Shown here piece after piece: positions 1 through 11,639 of a stretch of 64,000 bases of DNA (position 1 is its first letter; each line of letters begins with the position of its first letter). Source of the stretch: Prorocentrum cordatum (lineage: Eukaryota > Sar > Dinophyceae > Prorocentrales > Prorocentraceae); assembly GCA_963575745.1 (NCBI GenBank), contig CAUYUJ010014339.1, positions 25,001 through 89,000 on the forward strand, read 5' to 3'. The notes beneath the pieces are model-generated. The model searched no databases. It was not told the DNA's origin and saw nothing but the letters and a program-made list of their open reading frames with translations. Made by a program: the position numbers and the translations under genes.

Positions 1-1085
1 AGAAACGATACTGGCCGAAGTTTGGCGGCAGCAGCTCAGGCGGAACTTCTGAACGTGAAGCCTTCACACTCAGCTGCTCACGGCCAGCCACAACCACTTG
101 ACTCCACCCTCCAATGCTTCGGACCGGAGGAGGTGGGAGTCCAGCAGTGGAGTCCAGCAATTCCCTTCGGGTGTGGTGCAACTGTTCCAAGTCTTCTGGG
201 GGCTGGAAACGCCGGTCCATCTAAATAACTGCAATGTTCATGTGAATATCTCGAATTTGGCCGCTGCTCTGGCTGAGCATCGAACGTTGCCCCCCCAGCG
301 GCCCCGTCCACCATGCACAGAACCTGGGGAACTGTGGCAATCTGGGTGGGGTTCGAAAAGTAAGAACCACGAACGAGATGGAGTCACTTAGCCAGACCGA
401 CAGACCGCCAAACTCAGCTTCGCGAAATAAAAGCGGTTACCACACTTGGACTCAGCGTAAAGAACAGCTGCGTCGGCGCTGTGGTGTTCTTGAGGCCCGC
501 ATTCGAAATTTCACCAGCTGGCAACCTAGCTTGCACCCGTTGCGGCGACCCCGATTGGTCCATCTCCAGCTGGCATTGCTGCTTGACGGCGTTCGTAGAA
601 ACAGGATATGCTCCGAAGAGCGCCGCTTGTCAATTCCTGGAGTTTGCGCGATGCATCTTGAGCGCCCGAAGACCGCGTTGAAGTTACAACCCAGACTACC
701 ACAACGAGTTCCACCCCAGACGCGCGAATCTTGTCGCTGCTGCGCAATATTACCTTCGCTCCAGCTGCTGTCAAGCTGTGTTGCAGAAGTGACATATGAG
801 CGACGATCACAAAGCGACCTTACGCGAGATGACATAGCGAATTTACGCCGCGGCTTACGCGGGCCGCCAGCGCGGCGCGCTACGCTGGAAGCGAGGGCGC
901 TCACGCGCGACCTTACGCGGGCAGCTTGCGCTCCAATGTCGGCGCAAACGGCCATCTTTTTTTGCGCCGCTCATCTGGAGGCCGAGAGCACGCCCCCCCA
1001 AACAGGGCACGACCCACTGCTCTCCCCCAGGGTCCTTCCCGCTCGGCTTCGAAGACCACTCTGCGCAGGCATAAACAGTTGTGGC
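1..1085. other. Unassigned GC-rich sequence
   Basis: No protein family, RNA gene or clear repeat recognised. Open frames here have no recognisable motif and overlap each other on both strands. Confidence 0.5.
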
Positions 1086-1090
1086 TTTAG

Positions 1091-1132
1091 GTCGGGCATG
1101 TCCCCCTGCAGGCGGATTTTAGAGGAAACATC
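1091..1132 (+). repeat. Solo left end of the GTCGGGC MITE family
   Basis: The segment starts TTTAGGTCGGGCATGTCC and continues with a GCAGGCGGATTTT block like the left ends of the complete copies at 1879, 46820 and 61113. No matching right end follows, so this is a truncated copy. Confidence 0.55.
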
Positions 1133-1185
1133 ACAACTACTCCAAACAGACTCGAACACGTCCAACTCTAGTACGGCAGGTCCGT

Positions 1186-1352
1186 GTCGTGCCGACTTCG
1201 GCGTTGGTTTCTGACACCGCAGGGATCGTTCAACCTTGAACGATCGGCCGCTGCCGCAACGTCCGATCGTTCAACATCGATCGATTCTGGGTCGCCGGCG
1301 GCGTTCAACCTTGAATGTCCGCGCTGGGGTCGCCGCTGGTCGACACGACGCA
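1186..1352 (+). repeat. Dispersed repeat with GATCGTTCAA motifs
   Basis: The block begins with GTGCCGACTTCGGCGTTGG and contains several short inverted GATCG/CGATC motifs. A related block lies at 62995-63116, and its tail (GGTCGCCGCTGGTCGACACG) recurs with one change near 63520-63545. No coding sense is seen. Confidence 0.6.
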
Positions 1353-1439
1353 AACCTACCGTAAACACAATGTCTTCAGACTGTGTGTTTTCACACACGC
1401 CCGACCGAATCGTAGATCCGCACGCACTGCCGGGATCGA

Positions 1440-1870
1440 CGCTGCGCCCCCCCCGTGGCGGCGCCTCCGCCGCCGCTCCAGGCGCTCTCCACGTGCGCCC
1501 AGGGAGGGGGGGCCCAGCGCCGACCCCAACACACCGGCAGGGAGCTCCGAGAGGCTGCTGCTGCCGCCTGCTCTTCCCCTGCGCTCGGTCCTCTCTCCCC
1601 CTCCGTTCCCCGCGAGCACCCTCCCCTCTCCCCCCAATCCCTCTGCCGCGAGTCGGACGATAACCCCCCCCCACGCGCATTCGTGAGAGGGGGCGGGGTG
1701 GGCGGGGTGGTGGAGCAAACGGGGGGGCGAAGAAGCGTGCGCCTCTCCAGCACACCCTTTGGGAGCTCCCGGTTGCAGTTAGGGGGCCGTCCAGGGGTCC
1801 CCGAGGGTCACGTTCTTGCAATCCTCGCCTCCCCCCCCCAGCCATTGCCCCCCTTGCTCCCAGGCGGCCT
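1440..1870. other. C-rich unassigned spacer
   Basis: Pyrimidine-rich on the plus strand with C homopolymers. No gene or repeat family recognised. Confidence 0.4.
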
Positions 1871-1878
1871 AAGCTTGG

Positions 1879-2032
1879 GTCGGGCACGTCCCTCTACAGG
1901 CGGATTTTGGACGAAACATAAAAATACATACTCAAACGATACTCAAAACACAATCGAGATAGCCGAAACACCGTCCCCAGACTATCTTTGGCATATTTTT
2001 GAATATTCCTCCTGTAGAGGGACGGGCCCGAC
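1879..2032 (+). mobile_element. MITE, GTCGGGC family, complete copy
   Basis: A 154-bp element bounded by near-perfect terminal inverted repeats: the left end GTCGGGC.CGTCCCTCTACAGG is mirrored by CCTGTAGAGGGACG.GCCCGAC on the right, with one mismatch in about 22 bp. The interior is A/T-rich (AAAATACATACTC...TTTTTGAATATTC) and non-coding, unlike the GC-rich surroundings. Size, TIRs and lack of a gene are typical of a non-autonomous DNA transposon (MITE). A clear target-site duplication is not visible for this copy. Confidence 0.75.
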
Positions 2033-2072
2033 AAAGCTCGCCCGGCAATAATGAGCCTGATTTCCATTACCA

Positions 2073-2208
2073 CCACCACCATAAGTTGGAGGGGGGTAGG
2101 AGGAGGAGGAGGAGGAGGAGGAGGAGGAGGAGGAGGAGGAGGAGGAGGAGGAGGAGGAGGAGGAGGAGGAGGAGGAGGAGGACCCCCCCTCCAACTTATG
2201 GTGGTGGT
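2073..2208. repeat. (GGA)n microsatellite inside a perfect inverted repeat
   Basis: About 80 bp of uninterrupted GGA (roughly 2101-2182) is flanked by CCACCATAAGTTGGAGGGGG on the left and its reverse complement CCCCCTCCAACTTATGGTGG on the right; further CCA/TGG triplets extend the arms. The structure could fold as a hairpin with a GGA loop. It lies 40 bp beyond the MITE at 1879-2032. Confidence 0.85.
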
Positions 2209-2398
2209 CGTGGAGAACACGCCCATCAGGCAAAGCTCGCCTAAAAATCGCGAGCGCACGGGCCCTGTGGCAGCGATAGGCGCGGCCGAGCGCGCCGGCA
2301 TGGCTGCGAAACTTCTGCGCGAGCGGTTGGCCGAGCAGGGGACAGATCGTCGCCCCCGTCGTGCCTCGCCGTCCCACTCAAAAAGTAAACAAAAGGGT

Positions 2399-2504
2399 TG
2401 GGAGGAGAAGAAGGAGGAGGAGCAGCTGGAGGAGGAGGAGGAGGAAAAGAAGGAGGGTGAGGAGGAGGAGAAGGAGAAGAACGAGGAGGTGGAGAAATAT
2501 TTGT
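2399..2504 (+). repeat. Imperfect GGA/GAA microsatellite
   Basis: Purine-only triplets (GGA, GAA, GAG) interrupted by a few CAGCTG-type changes. The apparent Lys/Glu-rich or Arg-rich frames are repeat translation. Confidence 0.8.
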
Positions 2505-2924
2505 TTTGAGCTCCACGCCCACATCAGAGACCTCACTGAGAGGATCAGTCGCCCGCCTGCTAAGATCAAGAGCAAGGGGCCGAAATAAAACTCAGGCACA
2601 CGTGTTAAAGCACTGCATGAGGTTGCCAGTGTCAACATTGACGCCCACCTGCTGCTGCCTGTAATGCGGGTGCCGACCTTTACACAGAGCATTCCAGCGG
2701 CACCTCGCAGCACGCGAGGGAGGAGGCTGGCACTTGGTGCCCAATCCGCGGACCATCGCCCCGCTGGAATGAGCCTCGCACCGTGTACAGATAAAAAGAA
2801 CGGAGCCGTCGGAGCAGTCGAACGCAATAGTGCGATGCTTGAGGGCGTCCTGGCGAGAGGCGTGCAGCGCCGAGTCCATCGGGCAAACGCCAGGCAGCGG
2901 CTTCACAAAGAGAAGGAGAAGGAT
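2505..2924. other. Unassigned spacer between GGA tracts
   Basis: Non-repetitive sequence of mixed composition. No recognisable coding motif. Confidence 0.4.
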
Positions 2925-4232
2925 TATGACGAGGAGGAGGAGGAAGCAGGAGAAGGAGGAAGAGGACAAATATTGAGGATGATGATGAGGAGAGAAAGAG
3001 GAGGAGAATGAGGAGGAGGAGGAGGAGGAGGAGGATGCTGATGCTGATGCTGATGATGCTGACGATAAGGAGGGGGAGGAGGAAGAGGATGATGATGATG
3101 ATGATGATGAGGAGGAGGAGGAGGAGGAGGGGGAGGAGGAGGACGAAGAGAGGAAGAAAGGGAGGAGAAGGATGCGGAGGAGGAGGAGGAGGTGGAGGAG
3201 GAGGGAGGAGGAGGAGGAGGAGGAAGAGGAGGAATGGGAGGAGGAGGATGATGAGGAGGAGGAACAGGACGAGGGGCAGGACGAGGAGGAGGAGGAGGAC
3301 GAGGGGGCAGGACGAGGAGGAGGAGGAGGAGGACGAGGATGAGAAGGAGGAGGAAGATGATGAGTCAGAGTTATAATCAGGAGTTAGGAGACAGAGGAGG
3401 AGTCAGAGGAGGCGGAGGATGCGGAAAAGGAGGAAGACGAGGATTAGGAGGAGGAATAATAGGAGGACGAGGAGGCGGAGGAAAAGAAAGAGGGGGAGGA
3501 GGAGGAGGAGGAGGAGGAGGAGGAGGAGGAGGAGGAGGAGGAGGAGGAGGAAAAGGATTGACGATGCTGCTGATTATGATGAGGATGAGGAGGAGAAGGA
3601 GGAGGACAAGGAGGAGTAGGAAGAGGCGGAGGAGGCGGAGAACGAGAAGAATGAGTCAGAGGAGTCAGAGGAGGAGGAGGAGGATGAGGAGGAGGAGGAG
3701 GAGGAGGATGGGGAGGCGGAGGAGGAGGACGATGCTGATGATGATGAGGTAGAGATGGAGGAGGAGGGGACGGATGATGAAGAAGAGACGAAGGAGGAGG
3801 AGAAGGCGGAGGAGGATGAAAAGGAGGAGAAGGAGGACCAGGAGGAGGAGAAAGAACGTGAGGGGGAGGAGGAGGAGCAGGAGGAGGATGAGGAGGAGTC
3901 AGATTCATAATCAGGAGTCAGGAGTCAGAGGAAGAATCAGAAGAGCAGGAGGAGGAGGAGCATGCGGAAACGGAGAAGGATGAGAACGAGGATGAGGAAG
4001 AAGAGGAGGAGAAGACGGAGGGGGATGATGAGGAGGAGCATGACCAGGAGGAGGAGGAGGAGGAGACGGAGGCGGAGGAGGAGGAGGGAGAAGGAGAATG
4101 ATGATGAGGATGAGGATGAGGACGAGGATGAGGAGGAGGATGAGGAGGAGGAGTCGAGCTTGCGATGGAGGAAGAGGAGGATAAGGAGGAGGATAAGGAG
4201 GAGGAGGAATGGGAGGTGGGGGAGGAGGAGGA
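2925..4232 (+). repeat. 1.3-kb degenerate GGA/GAT purine-rich tract
   Basis: Almost pure purine strand made of GGA, GAT, GAA and GAC triplets, with GCTGATGCTGATGCTGATG near 3034 and short repeats of GGAGTCAGAG near 3365-3400 and 3655-3680. It is an old, diverged triplet microsatellite. All open frames in it (poly-Arg, poly-Glu, poly-Gly) follow from the repeat and do not indicate a protein. Confidence 0.9.
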
Positions 4233-4736
4233 TGAACTTAACCCGTCGGCGCGCCGAGTTCGTCCTCTGGTGGCGGCGACCTTCAGCGCAAGAGAGCTTG
4301 CAACTTAGGCTCTCGGCGCACGGTCACTCGGATTATGCCTTGAATAACCTGCTGTGCAAATTGCGGAGGAACAGGGGGAGACAACGCAGAGCCTGAAAGG
4401 ATTAATGGGCAAGGAAACGACTAGGCAGGGCATCGGGGCTAGACAGATGGAAAAGGTGAGAGAGGATAAGACAATGCTGGTGGACGGGACATCATGCGTA
4501 GTGGAGTTGGTCGTCGCCACCCGTACACGAGCACCCGATGACACACCTGATAGGGCCTTGACGTTACCGACGGGTCGTATTCCAACTGTTGACGATCGAC
4601 AACGAAGCCAAGGACGACTTGACTAGCGTTCAAGATCCTCCGCACGCACAAGGCCACTTAGGCATGGGTCGTAGCGGGGGCCCACTTCAGGATCCTGGGG
4701 AGCAGCACTTGGGACAGCGGCATCGGGTAGGCGTCA
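4233..4736. other. Unassigned spacer
   Basis: Mixed-composition DNA between GGA tracts. No gene recognised. Confidence 0.4.
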
Positions 4737-4737
4737 G

Positions 4738-4784
4738 CAGGAGGAGGAGGAGGAGGAGGAGGAGGAGGAGGAGGAGGAGGAGGA
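4738..4784 (+). repeat. (GGA)n microsatellite
   Basis: About 15 perfect GGA triplets. Confidence 0.95.
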
Positions 4785-4921
4785 ATCGAAACCGCGTCGC
4801 CGCGCCTGGCTCCGCCTGGCCCTGGCCGATGCCGATGAGCTGAACCGAACCGAACCGGGAACCGCGGCCCCGGCCAGCGAGGGGAACGGCATCGGGTGGG
4901 ACCGTGGGCGGCCCTGCTCTG

Positions 4922-5048
4922 GCCATCGCTCGGACGTAAATTTCCTGTGTTTTTTTCGGTTTCGTGCGTGGTTTTCTCCGCGAAATGATCAAGGATGCTC
5001 CTCGATGGTCCTCGCCGGAGGAAAAATGCACACGTCCGAGCGATGCCA
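4922..5048. mobile_element. Foldback element, CATCGCTCGGACGT family, copy 1
   Basis: A 127-bp element whose ends are inverted repeats of CATCGCTCGGACGT (left) and ACGTCCGAGCGATG (right). Copies of nearly the same length lie at 60086-60212 and 61943-62070. A conserved internal block near the right end reads GATGCTCCTCGATGGTCCTC. No open frame is conserved among the copies. Confidence 0.75.
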
Positions 5049-5202
5049 AGCTGCTTGGCACGCGCAGGCCCGGCCCACGCCCGTCCGCTGCCTGCCTGCC
5101 TGCCTGCCACCACCTGGCCCAGCAGCTCCCGCCCGAGGCGGTTACCCGCTGAACCACCTCAGCCCAGAGGGCTGGTGGGACTTTGGTTATAGATCTTCCG
5201 CA

Positions 5203-5288
5203 GGGGAGGAGGAGGAGGAGGAGGAGGAGGAGGAGGAGGAGGAAAAGGAGGAGGAAAAGGAATAGGAGTAGGAGTAGGAGTAGGAGTC
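5203..5288 (+). repeat. (GGA)n grading into (GTAGGA)n
   Basis: GGA triplets change to four hexamers of GTAGGA. The same GGA/GTAGGA combination recurs at 6113-6244. Confidence 0.9.
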
Positions 5289-5574
5289 AAGCTAGCCAGC
5301 TCGAGCGAGTCAAGCATGGCATGCCCAGTCCCACTTGCCCTCCCACAACATAAGAAGCAAAGCTGGCACAACTGGGGGCCGAAGTCACACCGGCCAGCCG
5401 GTTTGGTACAGCTGATGCGGCCGCGATGGCGGTTGCCGACGGGAACTGGCGAGCGCGTGTTGAATGCCGCGCACGCATTGCCAGACGAGTCGAGAATGGC
5501 CCGGTACACCGCAGGAAGCCAGAGGTGGCCGGAGGAAGCCCGACGGTCTGACAGGACACCCCAAAGCATTTTTG
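5289..5574. other. Unassigned spacer
   Basis: No gene recognised. A GATGCGGCCGC...GTTGCCGACGGGA stretch near 5416-5445 resembles part of the repeats at 57143-57175. Confidence 0.35.
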
Positions 5575-5957
5575 TGAAAAAATTGGGTTTTTGATGTTTT
5601 TATGTTGAAATGCTTGCAAACACACGGTGTTCGGTAGGATTCTGACATGAACGCGCGAGTGTGCTCTTTGTGGTATTTTTTGCACAGGATTCGCGGCCTG
5701 GGTGCATGACAGAGCATCGCGAGTGCACCGCGCGATGACGTGAAATCGCTGGATTTGACAGAATTCTTAAGATTCCTATGGTTTTCCTATGATTTCAGCA
5801 AGAGAGCCCGGGCGGGAAATTTGTACAATTTTTGTGAAAAAAAGCATTGGGTTTTTGATGTTTTTATGTTGAAATGCTTGCAAACACACGGTGTTCGGTA
5901 GGATTCTGACATGAACGCGCGCGTGTGCTCTTTGTGGTATTTTTTGCAATGGATTAT
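5575..5957. repeat. Two direct copies of an AT-richer dispersed repeat
   Basis: A block of about 110 bp beginning GGGTTTTTGATGTTTTTATG (first at 5585, again at 5849, 264 bp apart) is almost identical in both copies, through TTCGGTAGGATTCTGACATG and TGCTCTTTGTGGTATTTTTT. The motif AACGCGCG...GTGTGCTC and the spacer around 5700-5830 resemble the repeats at 53.9-54.4 and 55.2-55.8 kb, so all probably belong to one family. Confidence 0.75.
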
Positions 5958-6112
5958 CGCCGTGGACGACAGGACGTCCATGTCGAGAGGAAAAAATAAG
6001 AAAAATGTTGATTTTGTATTGTTTTTTACAGGTTAGAATGGGACCACCCGGATGCGGCCCCTAATGGCCGGCCTGAGGGGGGAGTAGGAGTATATTCTAA
6101 TAAGAAATAAGG

Positions 6113-6244
6113 ATAGGAGTAGGAGTAGGAGTAGGAGTAGGAGTAGGAGTAGGAGTAGGAGGAGGAGGAGGAGGAGGAGGAGGAGGAGGGAGGAGGAGGA
6201 GGAGGAGGAGGAGGAGGAGGAGGAGGAGGAGGAGGAGGAGGAGG
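6113..6244 (+). repeat. (GTAGGA)n and (GGA)n compound microsatellite
   Basis: About eight GTAGGA hexamers are followed by around 30 GGA triplets. Confidence 0.95.
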
Positions 6245-7088
6245 CGAATCTCTGAGGCGGTGGGGCTCCCCCAAGACTCCCGCGCCCTCGGAGGAGCCTG
6301 GCGAGCCCTCTCCGAGGCCACGGATCCGGGGCCCCTCGGAGAGGGCGCGGGGGCCTCCGAGGAGCCTGGCCGCCCCTCCGAGGCGGCCCGCCCCCCCCCT
6401 CTCGCTTCCCTCCCGGGCTCGCCGCCGGTCTTAAGCCCCGGAGCAGCAAGGTGCCGCGCGCCGGAGTGCGGAACTGCACAGCTCGTTCCCACCCACATTG
6501 AGACCTCGACGGTGCAGCTGTCGCCACTTTCCTGCGCTCCTGGGGGGTCCAGCGGGGCTGCACAGCTCGTCCCCGCGCACACGAGACCTCGACGGTGCAG
6601 CTGTCGCCACTTTCCTGCGCTCCCATGGGGGGTCCAGCGGGGAGCGCTGTCGCTGACGCACCCGGCGGTCGGGGGGAGTGGCCCGGGCAGACGCCCGAAG
6701 CAGGAGGGCCCTTAAAAAGCAGACGTGGCTTCCGCGGGCCCCCCTGAGCACGAAGAGAGGGGGGGGGGAAACGCTCGGCCATTGGAATAGGAAGGCGCCT
6801 GAAGCAGACTGGGATCTGGAGAGTCCACAACTACTGTGCCTACTCTCAACTCGTGAGCGGCTTGCTTATTCGGTGTTTCGGCACTAGGCGGAAGGGGGGA
6901 GGGGAGGGGGTCTGGCTCCGACCTCTGCTTAATGCGACTGGTTGCGACCGCCTGCTCGAAACAGGCGCCAGGCACAGACAAGATCTACTCCATGGGGGGA
7001 GGGGGGAGAAGGCCCTTCCAGGGGGGGAGGGTTCGAATCAGGGGGTGGGACCTCCATCCTGTCTGGGGGGGGGTCGAACTCGGCGCCT
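6245..7088. other. Unassigned GC-rich DNA with a 90-bp tandem duplication
   Basis: Two adjacent copies of about 88-90 bp (about 6473-6560 and 6561-6650) share GCACAGCTCGT, GAGACCTCGACGGTGCAGCT and CTTTCCTGCGCTCC. The rest is unassigned. Confidence 0.6.
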
Positions 7089-7089
7089 C

Positions 7090-7400
7090 CCCATCCCCTC
7101 TAATAGAATCCTGTATTGCTCCGTCAAGCCCTCAGGATCCATCTTTGATAGCATCCTAGTCGGTCTCGATACAAGTGTAATGGAACCCCACTATAGCTGG
7201 ACCCAGCTCGTATTGAATCCGACTAGGGATCGATCGAGCTCTCACAGGATCCTACTACAGCTGGGTCAAGCTTTGAACAACACCCTAGTCGGGCTCGATC
7301 GACCTTCAATGGAATCCTACTGTACGCAGCTGGATCCAGCCCTAATAGAATCCTACAAGGGCTCGGTCCAGCTCTAGTTAATCGAGAATCTTACTAGGGC
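7090..7400. repeat. Diverged tandem repeat of about 60 bp
   Basis: Phrases such as GGATCCTACTACAGCTGGGT, CTAGTCGGGCTCGATC and CTAATAGAATCCTA recur four to five times with drift. No coding meaning recognised. Confidence 0.5.
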
Positions 7401-7534
7401 TCGGCTCCGCCACCGTGCCTTCGGCACGTAGTAGAGTGCTCCAAGGCTCCTGCAGCTCTGCGAGGTAGAAAATTTTTGGTTCGTTCTTAAGGGCCTGGGC
7501 CCCCAGTCTCCCGGGCGCTCCCGGGCGCTTCTGC

Positions 7535-8345
7535 GCCCTGTTGGGGTGTGTCGCCTGGGCTTTGGGGGCGCCAAGAGAGCCCCAAGACGGGCCAGGCCCA
7601 AAGGACCCCCAAAGGCCCCCCAAACAGTCGAAGAGGGTACCGAGTCGTCGAACGGTCGGCCCAGGACGTCCAATATGGCCTCCAGACGGCCGCAGATGCC
7701 CTCAAGATGGCCGAAGAGGCCTCCAATCGGCCTCCCCAGAGGGCCCCAAGAGGCAAACCCTCTAAATATTCCCCAGTAGGTCTCCGAGACGGCCCAAACG
7801 CGCCCAAGACGGCTCCAAGAGGAGACCCAGCCGGGGGACCCGAAGGGACATTTCGAGCACTCGGCCCCCAGAAACACCCAGCAGCCCCGAGAGGCCCCCA
7901 AGAGGCGCCCAAGACGACCCCAGGAGGCTCCCCAGAGGCCCCCAAGAGGCTCCCCAGAGGCCCCCAAGAGGTTCCCAAGAGGCCCCGAAGAGGCCCCCAA
8001 AATGCCCACCCGGAGGCTCCCGCGAGCGCTTCGAAGACAGTCCCCAAATCAGAGAGAATTCAGCATCCTGGCAGGAAGATGTGCACTTTTAGCAAGTCGG
8101 CTCCAAGAGGGGGCCCAGATGGGGGACCCGAAGGAAGCTCCGAACTCTCGCTCCCCAGCACCCCCCAGGAGATCCCCAAGAGGCGCCCAAGAAGCTCCAA
8201 GACGCCGCCGAGAGGCCCCCAGGAAGCCTCGAGAGGCCCCCGAGAGGCCCCAAGAGGCCCCCAAAAGGCTCCCAAGAGCCCCCACAGTGTCCACCCGGAG
8301 GCTCCCGCGAGCGGTCCGAACAGAGTCCCAACAGCACAACTGATT
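7535..8345. repeat. CCCAAGAGGC minisatellite array (reverse orientation)
   Basis: Degenerate 9-18 bp units of the type CCCCAAGAGGCCCCCAAGA, reverse complement of the CTTGGGGGCCTCTTGGG units that fill 12.5-17.2 kb. Plus-strand frames translate to Pro/Lys/Arg/Ala strings and minus-strand frames to Gly/Ala/Ser/Trp/Leu strings; both are repeat translation. Two sub-blocks end with similar sequence (CCACCCGGAGGCTCCCGCGA, near 8009 and 8291). Confidence 0.85.
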
Positions 8346-11330
8346 CAGAATCCTAAGGTAAGACGGACATGTTTGGCAAGCTCGTTTGTTTGGTCGTCAC
8401 CACATCCGCGATCGACCAAGTGCCCCCCTAGATCGCTTCACGACGGCCCAGGGAAACCCCAAGAGATGCCGACGACCGCCCTGGAGGGTTCCAGAACAGC
8501 CCAGAAGACCCCCCCAAGCACAAAGACATCTCTCACAGAAATTCCGCCCACGACCCGGGCACGGTGGCGGGATGATGGGCCGCAGGCCAGTAGGATAGCA
8601 TCTCACTGGGGCCCGATCCAGCCGCCGCAGCATCCTGCTCGGGCCCGGTCGTCGTCTTCGTCGTTGCCCGACGGCGCCGGCGCTCGCCGCCCTGGGTTGC
8701 CTCTGGGGAGAGCCCCCTCCCCCTGGTTCGAACCGCCCCACACACAATTCAGGGGGTGTGGGGGTCGAACCCCCCTCCTTTGCCTTTCACCCCCCCTCGT
8801 TCGAACCGCCCCACCTTTTCTCAGCGTGCACAGGACGCGCTCTTTTTCGAGATCTCATGCTTTGTCAAATTCCCATGACTGCCTCAGGGCATGAAGCGAT
8901 TCTCATGATGGGAAGGTCGTCTTGGCACAGTCTAGTGTGATTGCTGGAAGGGGGCGAGGAGAAACATGTGGGAAGCGGGCGCGTGAGAAGGACACATCTG
9001 CAGTGGGCAGGTATAGGAGCGGTGAGCATGCGGAGGAGGGAGGAATGATGAGGATGCTTCCGCAAGGAAACTGTGGGGCTACTGCAACCAAAGCTTGGAC
9101 ATCCCCGAATTACATCAATAATGGGTGAATGTTCCAACCAATCATATCGGCACTCGCCCAATTCAGCTCTGCGAAGCAGGTGCACATACCACACTCATTT
9201 AACTTAGTAGCCAATGGACAACTCTGTCGACGGTGATTGAATTTCGAAGGCATGCTTACTTAGGCCGTCCTGGGGGTGTCGGAGAAAATCATGGCTTCTC
9301 GGGGGGGAACCTCCTCAGCTGCCTTGAGGCCTTTCACCCAAACTCCCTTGTGGACTCCCCTCGTCCAACCGTGCTCACGATCTGAGAAGTCCGGAGTTGG
9401 GGGAAAGCCGTTTGACGCTTGGGGGGGGATCGAGGGGAACGCTGGGGGAGAACATCAGGGGAAACGCATTTCCGCTGATTTTATTTTTTCATACTATTCA
9501 TTTTCCTTTTTCTGGGGCTCCACTTCTCCTGAGGGGATTCCCCATCACCTTCGTGGGCCCAATTCCAATCGGGACGCCGCCTCCTGAAATCGCACGAGAC
9601 TCCTTCGAAGTCTCGGATGGAATTCGTGGCCAAGACGGGGGAAACTGAGTGGATTCCTGGAATGGAATGGACTGTTCGCCGAACTCCGAACACACGGGGG
9701 TGACCTTTAAATTGGGGCAGCTCGAAGAGGGGGAGACTGCTGGAACTCAGGGGGCGCAGCCCTGATAAAACACCACGGCGCGACCTTACTTGTTTCAAGC
9801 GTATGCAAGGATTCATTGGGTCGGCATTGGCCACGCGTGCGTCTCGTCGTCTGGAGGGTGGGTGGTTAGAAGGTCCTTACAGGATCCTCGAGGGGCCCTC
9901 AAAAATCCCCCGCAAGGACGAACTACATACTTATGAATCAACAGTCAATGTGCAATGGCAGGTGGTATTTTCGTATCTGCCATTTGTCCTGCCCTCCTGG
10001 TCCGCTCTCCGCATCTCCAGCGCGAGCGTCTCGAGGCGGGCGAGATGACGAAAGGGGAAACAATTTTCGGGGGCCTCGGATCAGGGGCGCGCGTCCAAGC
10101 GCACGCGCCGCTGCCATGGGTGCCCTCGCTGGCGCGTGCCAGTTGCCAGTCTGGCGAGGGGTACTGGCTGCTCTGTCCGGTAGGAGGTGTGCTTTGTCCA
10201 CGTATGCCTGCTCAAAGGATGTGTCTGGCTGCTGCCGCCCAGGACGTTGCTGGCGCCGTCGGTCCGGAACGCGGGCTCTTGTCCAACCCGAAGCAGCTCA
10301 CTCTCCAACGGTAGCGGCGCTTGTCGCTGGGCGAGCGGCGGGCAAAACCTCCGACACAAAAGGCAAGCGCACGTCGCCGTGCAACCCCGTCGTTCCCCAA
10401 AATTGAGAGGCCGCGCGACGTTTGTGCGCACCCGGTCCCAATCCCGCATGCCAGTGCTGTTTGACGTCAGTCCCCAGCCGTTGCGTTTCAGCGTCTGGTG
10501 ACCCCCCGACGTTGCGCTCCAGCGTGGTAATTGCCGTAGCACGGTCGGTTTGAGGCTCTCGTCGCCCTCGCTGCGCCCCAAGCCCACTGCAGTACGGATT
10601 GCGGTGACCGCCCACACTTTGATCACCGAACAGATGACCAATGACATAACTATTCGCGGCCAAAGCCGTTTGTGCAAGGTCGGGATGCGTAGCGCGGGAT
10701 CGTATCCACAACTCGTCCGCCGCCGCCGCCGCCAGCGTCGTCGTCGTCGTCGTCGTCCTCTTCCACTCCCTTCCTCCTCAGCTCGAGCGTCCCGAAGCGT
10801 GGTCTTTGGCGGGGGTCATGTAGAGTGTGAGGCCGCTTTCGGCGTCTCGAACGAGGAAGCAAAACCAAGGCGCGCGGGCCGCTGCCAAGGGACTTCAGTG
10901 GACCCGCAACAGGGGGCCAATCTGACGATGGGCGCTGGCTGCCCTGCCGTGCTCGGCGCCGGCGCGCCTTGACCACGCCTGCCCGTCGGGCTTGCGTTTG
11001 TCAGCTGGTTCCTGCCACGCGCGCGGCTTGCGCCATCAGTCCTGTGCGCGCGCTCTTCCTACCCGAAGGCAGCATAATCTGAAGCTGTGGCAGCCAATGA
11101 TGTCGCCGCGCGAATGGTGGGTCAACCCCCGCAGCGCGGGCAGACGCCGTTCACCATGCAGTCGCGCCGTGCCCTCGGGCCGCGGAGCCGCGGAAGCGCT
11201 TGTGCGCACCCAGCGCAAACATGTGGTTGCAATGCCCGTGTGCTGCGTCTGTTTGCACGTTTCTCCCAGCTTGGAATCGCTCAAGCCACTGCTGCAAAGC
11301 AGCGGCGGGGAATCACGTACACACACTGGT
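8346..11330. other. 3-kb unassigned region
   Basis: Mixed-composition DNA with no recognised protein, RNA or complete element. Short notable pieces are a CGTCGTCGTC run near 10737-10757 and homopurine patches. Frames of 100-200 codons overlap on both strands without family motifs. Confidence 0.4.
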
Positions 11331-11352
11331 TCTCTCTCTCTCTCTCTCTCTG
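11331..11352 (+). repeat. (TC)n microsatellite
   Basis: About ten TC dinucleotides. Confidence 0.95.
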
Positions 11353-11452
11353 CGAATCTACATGCCCTACAAAGCGTGGTGCCGCGCTGTCTTGATCCGC
11401 CACCATGCCTCTGCATGGAATGGGCCTGTCCTGAGGCCCCTGGTCCTCAGTC

Positions 11453-11577
11453 CACTGGAGGCCTCCTGGATGGGATCGGACTAGATGGGGCCGGAGGAAC
11501 GCGCCGCATCGTCGATAATATATCGGCGATGCATCTGCTTCTCGGACGGACCCCATCTGGGAGGCCTAGATCCGCAA
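11453..11577. mobile_element. Foldback element, GGTCGGA / ATCGGCGATG family, copy 1
   Basis: The left end GGAGGCCTCCTGGATGG is roughly inverted at the right end (CCCCATCTGGGAGGCCTAG). The centre contains ATCGTCGATAATATATCGGC followed by GATGCATC. Related to elements at 45715-45972 and 58226-58343. Confidence 0.6.
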
Positions 11578-11639
11578 GATTATTACGCGGCCCTGGGATA
11601 CCGGCGTGCCTTCTGGGGCTTCTCGCGTCTTGTCGCATG

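Noticed and set aside
7020-7050. tRNA B-box-like GGTTCGAATC
   Set aside because: No cloverleaf arms or A box at the right distance; surrounding sequence is G-homopolymer rich.
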